A stretch of DNA of 64,000 nucleotides. It comes from Coffea arabica. Lineage: Eukaryota; Streptophyta; Magnoliopsida; Gentianales; Rubiaceae. The stretch spans positions 15,583,638-15,647,637 of the forward strand of contig NC_092314.1 in NCBI RefSeq assembly GCF_036785885.1, read 5' to 3'. The notes under the pieces are model-generated. The model was not told the origin of the DNA. It did not search any database and saw only the letters and a program-made list of their open reading frames with translations. Of this stretch, positions 55,676 through 64,000 are shown piece after piece (the stretch's first letter is position 1; every line of letters starts with the position of its first letter). Position numbers and translations under genes: made by a program.

Positions 55676-58600
55676 TGTGGCGGTCCCACTTCTCACTAAG
55701 GCGAACCAGAGGGTTGGCGGGTCGCCTGCCTAGATCTCGCCAGAACTCACGCAAGAAAATCGACTAAACCCTTTCCACGTATAACTTAAACCGAAACAAA
55801 ATTCGTCATCCGAACATGTCAAACCTTTAAACAACCGGAATACTAAAACACATTAATTTCAGAGATAACATTGACATTGGACATCTGCATGTTCACCCTT
55901 AGAACAACTCCAACTAGCTTAACACATAACTACACTTATACAATACAAACCACAAAGTGAAATCCGAAAATTACAAATTTATTCATACAGGCCAAAGTTT
56001 AGGATTTGCACTTTTCCAGCTTCAAGTGGCAACCCAAAACAAAAGATACATAGACTGATTCGAAACAATATTTACAAAACCAAAAGCAGATTTCAAATCT
56101 CTCGAACGCCAAAACCTGTTAAGGAAAACAAATATCGTGTGGTGAGCTAAAACTCAGTGGTGCCCAAAACATGCAATCATATTACACAAATAGTAAATAA
56201 TAACTTCAAACTTAAATTCAGCAAGTAGAAAAGCGTATAACAGCACAGGGTAGGATACAGGGGCTCTCAGCAGCCATTTTCCACTAGCTTGATCAAAATT
56301 AACCGCAGTTGACCCTCCGTCAACTCTCACTATCTAAAGTCCATGTAGATTCATTATTTTTTTTCTCTTAACACGCTCCAACCAACTTACTCCCACCGGG
56401 CCCGCACGCCTCACGAGAGAGTTTGGTATTGTTCGAGTATACCTTTTTGTAAACTAGTTGAGGGATTCACCCAACGACGTCACATTATAAACTAGTCGAG
56501 GGATTCACCCAACGACGTCACAACACGCTTTTACCAAGACAGGATAAGAGGCCCTCCCACCCTAAGGTGTGGTACGTTTCCCTGCCTGGTAGATTAGTTG
56601 ACGAGTCCACGCTCCAGTCAACAATTGCAAAATATTCGAGAAAATATTTCAAGCAAGTCACCACTCGAAAGGCTAATGCAATAAAGTACACACTGCCACT
56701 TCGATGGTTCAGGAAAACCACTTTCCAATTATCACATAACAGGTCAAGAAAGCATTTTAACACTTTAGTCATAGAACAAGCACGGACACTCACCAAAAGT
56801 GAAGCTCAAAAGTCAAGTTGGGAATCGAAGTCCACGCCCTCGCTAAACCCTAAAAATTCAAGTTTTAAAAACTATAAGTTTTACTAAACAAACTCTTGGT
56901 TTATATACAAAAGATTATCTAGTATAAAACTAATTTATTTACTCGGAATAAATCAATAAATCTCTTATAATTAAAGCTAGTAAAGTAATAAAATATTTCG
57001 TATGATTCCTTTAAAGTTACTCTTCTTTCTAGAGGTACAACTAAAACCAATTTAATTCAAACAAGTTTTCTTGCCAAACAAGTTTTTCCAAGCCTTTTAT
57101 TTGAAATTATTTAAATCTAGTGTTTTTAACAATTTTCCTCTAAAACAACTAGCCAAGGATAATTTTATGAAAAACTTAAAGTTTGGAAGTTAATACAATT
57201 ATTTCTTAAAAGTAATAAAACTAGTTCAAGCTAAGAAAAGACTTAGCTAGTTAGCAAGGTTTTAAGAGTCCCGACATTTAAATTTTAATATTAACGTACT
57301 GTACTCAATTTATATAACTTAATATTAAGACAAAACATTTCAATAAGGCTTGATAAAAAATACTTGAATTCAAAAAACTAAAACGGACCTCACGATTCCA
57401 ACTTATTTGCACTTTGAATTCCAAGTCACCAATATAGTAAAATCACAATCCAAACATCAATATCACTAGGGCTTCATCAATCATTAGCCCTAAGTCTCAA
57501 CAGATTCAGTTCCAAACAAAATTCAACAAAGAAAGTCCAAGGTATCAAAACAAACCCAAATCACAACCCATGGACCTTCCAAGTACATTTCAGCCAACTA
57601 CTTGAACAAATTCCCCAAAATTTACATGCATGACCGTCTTAGGATATTCTAAAGTGCAATCAGCAATAATATGATATTTTACAGCCCCAAGATCTAAGAA
57701 AAAACAGTAAATAATTTCCCTTTATCTATCTCGGCTAAGCTGAGAAATTCCAGCAGTTAATTGGTCATAAATCCGAATTTTCTTCGGCTAAAACCTTGTA
57801 TTTTGCACTCAAATCTCACATGCACAACTCCTTAACTAATTAGCTATCATTTCTAGTCCAAAACAGGTTCGGATATCAGCAACATTCATCCACAATTCCA
57901 GAAATTTTGTTCAACTACCTCGGGTGAGCTTGCATGCAGAAGATTGTTGTTTCGTTTTTTTTTTCTTACTTAACCGAACTAACGAACTTCATGCAAAGTT
58001 TAATCACCTAGTTTTTAGTTAGCTAAACACATTTATAAGCTCAGATTACTTCAGAGAAACAAAATTAAAGCTGCATTTCTGTTTCATCTTCTCGGCAAAA
58101 CCCCAATTCCTTCGAATCAGATTTTCCTTATGCTTTGATTCATCATCCGAATGCATCAACTTCACATGCAAGTCCATAACCAGCTTAATCTACCTATAAT
58201 CTATTGATTTCAGTCCAGAAATTACCTCTACTGGAAGCTTACACACGCGACAGAAGCTGAAGTTTTCTACCTCTCCTCTCGGTTAACTCACACACGCGAT
58301 GGATGGTTAGTCTGCTGTCCTGGTTGCCGGTGGTTGCAGGTGTGGTGTTTGTAGTTGGAGATGGCCACAGCTGGTTGAGGTGAAGTTGCAGAATGAAACG
58401 GCAGCTCGCGGTGGGGATGAGGAAGGTAATAAAGCTCACGACTATCTCTCGGACAGTTCCGGACTCACAGCTCACTCAACTTCCTTCCTTTTTTTTTTTT
58501 CCTTGCTCTCTCACTCTCGCCGATGATACCAAGGTAGGGAAATGGAAGTGAAGTGGAGTTGTTGTAGGTGGGACTGATGTGTAGTGGAGAGGATATGGTG

Positions 58601-59112
58601 AGGAGTCGCGGATGGGGTTGGGTGTGTGGGTGGAGAAAGATGAAATTGCATCCAGCAGAAATGGAAATGTTGGTTTTTAAGGTTGGCCGAGGAAGCTTTG
58701 GTGGTTGCATGGTAATTTCCGAGATTGTGGAGGTTATTTTAGTCTTTTCACATTTCATCCGAATTTCCACTCAAGTCCTCAATTCTAATCTAACTCCAAA
58801 ATTTGCCCCAAATGTAAATTGAATGCCTAATAATATATTAATCTCGCAAAGATTCGATTATTGAGGTTTTAACGTCCTAAGTATTCCAAGGCAATAAAAT
58901 TAATCTAACTCAGGCAATATTAATTTAACATAACCAAAACCAAGTAATTTAATATTTTAGCACAATTATAGTATTTATAACATAAGAATTGTGTTCACAT
59001 ACTTAGTTAAGAGCACGTATACTTAATGCTAGAATTTACTAATGAATCAAAAGTGCAAATGCAATATGCATGGGTATATATATATAGATAGGCATCTTTC
59101 AAGGTTCTCACA
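55676..59112 (-). repeat. 5' LTR of the gypsy element
   Basis: 3437 bp. It starts transcription toward lower coordinates. It differs from the other LTR by scattered substitutions, short indels and a shorter TA run (59077-59088). It shares the 38-bp tandem duplication (56450-56525). Confidence 0.93.
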
Positions 59113-59117
59113 GATAC

Positions 59118-60870
59118 TTTTACTAATCAAACCTTAAAATAGGGTCAAATTTTTAATGAATATCCTAAAATGTCCGCATCTAATAAAGTTTAATTTATTC
59201 TTCTAAACAATTATATAGTAATTTAACACAATTACAAAGGGATGAGTGTCAAATTTTTTATGCCTGTATTTGTTATTTGGTAATCAACTACAACAATATA
59301 TCTCATTAGGACAGTCTACTTTTAATATGCTTTATTGAAGATAGAGATTCTTATTAAGATACAGAAGAAAGTGTCACCGTAATTTTTTTTTTTTTAAGTT
59401 TGTGGATTAGTCAAGCGATGGAACTACCATAGTTTAGTAGTGATTTTAGGTCATTTATTTTTTAGGTATTGTTCATTTATTGTTTATTTTGATATTAGAA
59501 TAAATAAATAAACAAACAAAAGCCGCAAATTAAAAAGAATTAGATAATAGTTAAAGTTATAAAAAAAATACTATTAGTTTGACATTTGATCACGATAGAG
59601 GCTAGGGACTAATAGTACAATGATTTTGCTGATAAAATATAAGAGTGATGAATATGAGCTAAAATAGAAAAAAAAAAAAGAAGTATAAAACCCATCCTTT
59701 GTATTAAGGTTGTTAAAAAAGAACTAAAAATATAGGTAACCAAGAAACCAAATTTGTTCAAATCGAAAAATAAGGTAATCAACTCGTAATTTTTAAAATA
59801 GTTAGGTTACCTAAACCTATTTGAAAATTTAGATTAGAATATGATTTTCAAGTTTTAAAGACTGCGGTTATCCAGACCTACCTATGTATGTGAAAGGTTC
59901 ATTAAGATAACTAATATCCAAACCTCAACTCATAATTATTTAGTAATTTACTAATAATTTAAGTTATGAGACCCATGCCATTATACATTTTATTTTTCAC
60001 AACTTATAAATTTGTATATTTAACCCTATCTTCCATTTGCTCTTTCCATTTCCTACATTTGTTGCCACCAATTTCATTTACTCTACCACTCTACTTTTTG
60101 TCTTTCTTAACAATTTATTTTTCTTCCTCATAAATTATATCCACTTTACCATTCTAATTATTTTATTTTTAATTTTGAGAACTTACATGTTTGGTTTGTG
60201 AAGCAACCTGTCATCCTTAATAAAAAAAAATGAATTATTAGTTTTCAAGAAGTAGAGGAAACAAAAACAATTTTTTGGAACATTTTATGTTTTAATTATC
60301 TATCGTGTTTTGATTTTTTATTTTGTTGGTGATTTTTTATAGTTGTAGGACTAAGCACTCTTATTAATTTGGACACCCGTTCTATTGTTTTCTTGGTTAA
60401 TCTAATTTTATTTTTCTTTTTCTCCTACAAGCACAAAAGGATTAGGTTACCCTATATATTCGACCCTATTCTGCAGGTTAATCGGTTAGCAGTTAACCGA
60501 TTGAATAGAGGTAGGATATGGAATGTAATTTTTGCTGAACCGTTACTTATGGTTAGGATCCCTGAAATTGCAAATGGACTGATTATTCATGCATGAATAC
60601 CCCTACTTTGTATATAAGCATGGCAAAGTTGCAAACAAAGGAGTTTTATAAGAATTTTAAGACTAGTATTGTCATTTTAAATGGACAAGGAAAGTGGGTA
60701 TATTTTTTTACAAAATCAAGGGCACTAAGTAAATTTATTAGAAAACTCATGGGAGGTTTCTGGTTTTATGCCATTAAACAGTTATCAAATCAATAAGCCA
60801 CAATTTCCCACCTATACTCATAAAAACCACTTTCAATCTTAATTAAAAAAAAAAAGAAAAACTCTAAAAA
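59118..60870. other. Split Mutator-like element interior and spacer, no gene seen
   Basis: AT-rich. Frames at 60369-60796 carry no recognisable domain and most of this region belongs to the interrupted TIR element that ends at 60772. Confidence 0.45.
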
Positions 60871-61475
60871 TAGCTTAAAATTACTCCCCACCCCAGCACG
60901 CGGGAGGCGAGGGCGATAATAAAATTGGCGCGCAAAATACAATCAGCTCATTTTCCTCCATTCTCATTCCTTTCTGCCCTCCCAGATTCCCCCAAATTGT
61001 GCCCAAAATCCCCAAATCAAAACCCTAAATTTTTCGCCCTAATTCACTAAAAGCAGAATTCTCTCGGAAATAACTTGGCAAATCAGGTAAGCCCTGCCCC
61101 CCTCTGAAGAAATTCTCTAAATTTCTTACTGGGTCTGCTGATTATAATTTGCTGCGATTTTATTGCTATACAAGTCTGTTGTGATAGAGTTAAAGTAGTG
61201 GTTATTTAAGGAATCGGAAAGTTCTACCTTTTCATTCTTGTTTTTTTTTTAGAGCAAGTATTCCAGAGATTTTGATGGAGTCCACAATCATTATTATTTT
61301 TTTTTTTAAGATTTACGCAAATTATCAATGCTTGCAATCTTTGGCGAAAGTCGAAAGCATCTCAGGGAATTGATAAACTTGCTACGTTTATACTATTGGT
61401 GCGTTGAATGATGGGCGAAGACTACAAACTTTGAAGGGCTTATTTTCATCTTCGCATTTGTGGGCGTTTCTTAAT
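60871..61475 (+). promoter_or_regulatory. PSF3 promoter and 5' UTR with E2F-type site
   Basis: GC content rises sharply at 60885. ATTGGCGC (60924-60931) fits the plant E2F/DP consensus WTTSSCSS. About 90 bases on, a CT-rich leader begins (TTCCTCCATTCTCATTCC, CCCTAAATTTTTCGCCCTAA), and AAATCAG followed by GTAAGC at 61088 looks like the donor of an intron in the 5' UTR, with candidate acceptors near 61250 and 61310. GINS genes are S-phase genes, so E2F control is plausible. The assignment is by sequence only. Confidence 0.55.
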
Positions 61476-62525
61476 ATGGCAAATTATTATGATATTGATG
61501 ATGTTTTAGCTGAACAGGAGGTAAATAGAAAAAACTTGATTTCTTATTGCTTTGTACATCTATGTTATCTTTTGGCTTTTTACTAATTGTTGAAGTTTTC
61601 TGTTTTTTCAATTGGGGCAAAAAAAAAAAGTTTTTACCAGTTTTATTCCAGCAAGGAGCGGAGGGGGTCGGGTTATTTGATTCTGGTGATGATGCGAATG
61701 AGGTGATCTGTCAGTCATTCTGGGGTAGAGGGGTGAGTCTATGCATGTTATGTTTGTGCATTTGTGTTGATGTGATTGTTTCTCGTAATTTCAGGTTGAA
61801 GCTGGTGCAAAAGTAGAGTTGCCATTTTGTCTAGCTCGAGATTTACATGTGAGAGGAGTGGTCGCCATTGACGTTCCACCATACTTCAGAAAAGTGTAAA
61901 ACTTATCAGACTACTAGTTGATATCTTCTTTCTTCTTGTTGGTTTTGTTCTGTGGACAAATTCCTCCGATTTTTGTCAAGGGAAGTGCTACAGTATAATG
62001 GTATTTTAGTAGGTCTTCACTAAAATGTGGTTCATGATCCATACTTTAGAATCTGGCTTGCTCTACATGTTCTCATACTTCATGAAGACAATGCAACAAA
62101 TCACAATAACTTTTATTGCATTTAACTGCAGACTTAGCTAATGAATAGTATTTGATATAATGATGTGATGGATGATGTTTTCCTTCATTTTCTGTAGATG
62201 CCATCTTATTTAGTCTCTCAAGCAGCTGGTTTGTTAAAAAGGTCGATTTTATTTACCTGATGATTTTACAGGATGAGTGGCTTGAATCAAATAATTGCAT
62301 GTTGTGCTTTTTGGAATCACTTGAAGTTCTCCAAATGCGTTGTGACTTCTGGAATGCCTTTAGTTGTCTGTGAAAGTTATATAAGCTCGATTTTGGTCAA
62401 TTTATATCATTTGAGGTTTCCATCAGTTCTAGGACACGCAAGGAAATTGAAGCTGATGCTGCACATGTGGATCTAAGAAGTCGATGCCAATATTTCTATG
62501 AACTAGGACTAAAAATAGCACCACT
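61476..62525 (+). CDS. PSF3: DNA replication complex GINS subunit PSF3 (exons 1-4, gene continues beyond window)
   Basis: Exon 1 61476-61520 (MANYYDIDDVLAEQE). Exon 2 61631-61702 (FLPVLFQQGAEGVGLFDSGD, DANE). Exon 3 61795-61895 (VEAGAKVELPFCLARDLHVR, VVAIDVPPYFRK). Exon 4 62427-62525 (SRTRKEIEADAAHVDLRSRC, QYFYELGLKIAPL). All junctions have GT and AG and keep phase, with no stop. PSF3 is one of four GINS subunits that, with CDC45 and MCM2-7, form the replicative helicase. The N-terminal beta domain and start of the helical domain are covered. The conserved VGDRTIG exon is not found before the window end, so the 3' exons lie to the right. Intron 4 already exceeds 1.4 kb because of an hAT insertion. 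It looks functional. Confidence 0.9.
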
Positions 62526-62939
62526 GTAAGTTTCTTGTTTATATTTTAGTCAATACCTGCTAATATTCGACTTGTGAATCTGGTTTTGAAGTACCTTTTC
62601 CCGGTCACAGACCTCCATACAACCAAGATCCACCAGAAAATTGTAAGATATAAAGATAGAGATATTACGTCATGTAAAAATATCTCGTTCAGTTGAATAC
62701 AAGAATGGAAACACAAGGGCATCACGCTAATCTTCATATTGAGCATAGTACCAATTTTGTTCCTTCAACATAAAAAAATATCATGCTAATATTATGTAGT
62801 TAAGCATAGTACCGATTTTGTTCCTTCAACGTCAAAAAATTGGCAGGTTGTTGATGTTAGCTTTGTTTAATCAGACCACAATGTATTTGAGCGCATGCTA
62901 ATGGCATCTATAATGAACGTTGATCGGCTAGGTTTTAAG

Positions 62940-63769
62940 TATAGGTGGCAAACAAATCCATTTATCTAAATTTACCCATACCCACCCATAAATAGATGGA
63001 TATGGGTATCTTAAGTTTTTGCATATAGGTATAAATGGGTTACCAAGTAATACCCATTTATTAAATGGGTTACCCAGTAATACCCATTTATTAATGAGTA
63101 TTACTGGGTAACCCATCAAACCCAATTAACCCATTTAGAGTTGTCTTTCCCCAAGTCTCCTCTCTTTCCCTATCCATTTTTTTTTAGATTCTTCATTTTG
63201 TCATGATGTTAACTACTTTTGTTTCATTATTATTATTATTTGTTGATTTTATCTTATCATTTTATTTTCTCTTAGTTTGTTAACTTGCTCATTTTTCAGC
63301 ATTACCAATTCATGACAAGTTTTAGCCGCTTTTCCTATCATTCCAAAATAAAATTTTAAATTTACACACGAAAAAATGCTAGGGGTTCAAAATTTTTGGG
63401 TTAAGTTTTTATATTAACTTTTATAGTACTTAGTTCAAATTTTTGTATTCTTATTGTTCAAATATTAAATAGTATATAATTTTGTGACATAGAGTACGGA
63501 TGGGAAAAAAACTGATAATTAGGCTTATTGAGCATTATAAGTAAATATTTAAAACTAATGGTGGGTGGAAAGAGTGGTATAAATTGATAACTTAGTTTGC
63601 AAAAATAAATTTAAATGAGTTTATAAAAAGTTAAAATAAATGGGTTATAAATGGGTAATTGGGCTAATACCCATCTAATTAAATAGGTATAAATGGGTTG
63701 ACTCACTTATACCCATTACCCCTTTTAACCAACCCAAACCCGCCCAACTCACCTATTTTGACACCTCTA
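62940..63769. mobile_element. hAT-like TIR element, 830 bp, 8-bp TSD, in PSF3 intron 4
   Basis: Ends TATAGGTGGCAAA and TTTTGACACCTCTA; the TSD GTTTTAAG is perfect (62932-62939 and 63770-63777). The interior is filled with AAATGGGTTACCCAGTAAT, AATACCCATTTA and TATAAATGGGTTGA words in both orientations. Non-coding. Same family as the split element at 37912-40037. Confidence 0.88.
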
Positions 63770-64000
63770 GTTTTAAGAAATGTATTTTGATTTTGTTGTT
63801 GAAATTTTTAGAAACAGAACTTAGCCTGATCAGATGTTGCTAACAGTTTTCCAGCTGAAAGCATCATGAAGATGGTTAAATGTTAAAAAGTTTGTGGCTG
63901 TGCAAGAGAAACAAAATGTCAAAGATAAAAGTTTGGTATAAAATTAAAATGGAAATATGCAGGAACTGTATGGCTTTGCAAAGGCTTGTTGACATTGACA
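63770..64000 (+). other. PSF3 intron 4 continuation at the window edge
   Basis: No recognisable PSF3 exon. The last 40 bases follow a TATGCAG acceptor-like sequence but their translations do not match the PSF3 residues expected next, so the exon is not claimed. Confidence 0.4.

Larger units (their letters stand above)
46499..59112 (-). mobile_element. Ty3/gypsy chromovirus (Tekay/Del-like), 12.6 kb, coding strand minus
   Basis: LTRs at 46499-49942 (3444 bp) and 55676-59112 (3437 bp) start TGTGGCGG and end CTCACA; the TSD GATAC is perfect (46494-46498 and 59113-59117). On minus the order is 5' LTR, PBS for initiator tRNA-Met, extra ORF, gag with zinc knuckle, protease, RT, RNase H, integrase, chromovirus-type C-terminus, PPT, 3' LTR. 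The order RT before integrase is Ty3/gypsy. Very long LTRs and a C-terminus with KILWRNHGLEEATWE suggest the Tekay/Del clade. The LTRs are nearly identical by eye, so the insertion is fairly recent, yet gag and pol carry many stops and a few frameshifts. Confidence 0.93.
46404..60772. mobile_element. Mutator-like TIR element split by the gypsy retrotransposon
   Basis: The left end GGGATAATTTCATAAACATC (46404) and, read on the opposite strand, the right end GGCATAAAACCAGAAACCTC (60772 leftward) align for about 80 bases, including CCCATGAG and ACTAAGTTCCC/ACTTAGTGCCC. The left arm runs directly into the LTR at 46499. Removing 46499-59112 and one TSD copy leaves about 1.75 kb. No clear TSD at the outer ends. 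The same terminus family occurs at 16980-17907. Confidence 0.55.

Noticed and set aside
63961-64000. Candidate fifth exon of PSF3 after TATGCAG
   Set aside because: None of the three translations matches the PSF3 residues expected after IAPL; the window ends before it could be judged.

Overview
This window is nuclear DNA from a flowering plant, almost certainly a eudicot. The evidence is intron-bearing plant genes (a purine permease and the GINS subunit PSF3) and plant-type transposons: En/Spm CACTA, Mutator-like, hAT and PIF/Harbinger DNA elements, Ty1/copia and Ty3/gypsy chromovirus LTR elements, a TRIM and a tRNA-derived SINE. I cannot name the species. Only two host genes look alive; most of the rest is nested transposons, many with perfect target-site duplications (TSDs).

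Layout. 1-645: PIF/Harbinger transposase remnant. 1857-11673: a 9.8 kb CACTA element (TSD TTT) with two decayed transposase genes on the minus strand. It also holds a fragment of a UDP-apiose/xylose synthase (AXS) gene, which is itself split by a processed acyl-carrier-protein (ACP) retrocopy with poly(A) and a 19-bp TSD. 12425-13690: a decayed coiled-coil/NLR-like gene whose exon is tandemly triplicated and interrupted by a 413-bp hAT MITE. 16277-16521: a SINE. 16980-17907: a Mutator-type TIR element. 18252-21298: a second CACTA element (TSD CCT) carrying exons of ClpD/ERD1 and of a B-type cyclin. 21367-30859: an old copia element containing a TRIM (22652-23369) and a third CACTA element (23627-28387, TSD TTA) with ubiquitin and cinnamoyl-CoA-reductase-like gene pieces.

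30999-35973: a two-exon purine permease gene whose start lies 139 bp downstream of the copia 3' LTR. 37912-40037: an hAT-like element with a 1.7 kb Mutator-like element inserted 5 bp inside its end. 41282-41754: a Mutator-type MITE. 42562-44511: a compact non-autonomous LTR element with a gag-like start and an unusual acidic reading frame instead of pol. 46499-59112: a 12.6 kb Tekay/Del-like gypsy chromovirus with 3.4 kb LTRs (TSD GATAC) and an extra coiled-coil ORF ahead of gag. 61476-62525 and beyond: PSF3 exons 1-4, with an E2F-type site in the promoter and an hAT MITE in the fourth intron.

The strongest theme is gene-fragment capture: three unrelated CACTA elements within about 27 kb carry pieces of at least six host genes. 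A second theme is decay. Most premature stops are TGG to TGA/TAG, CGA to TGA or CAG to TAG, as expected from deamination of methylated cytosine. Family names come from motifs I recognised by eye; no database search was possible.
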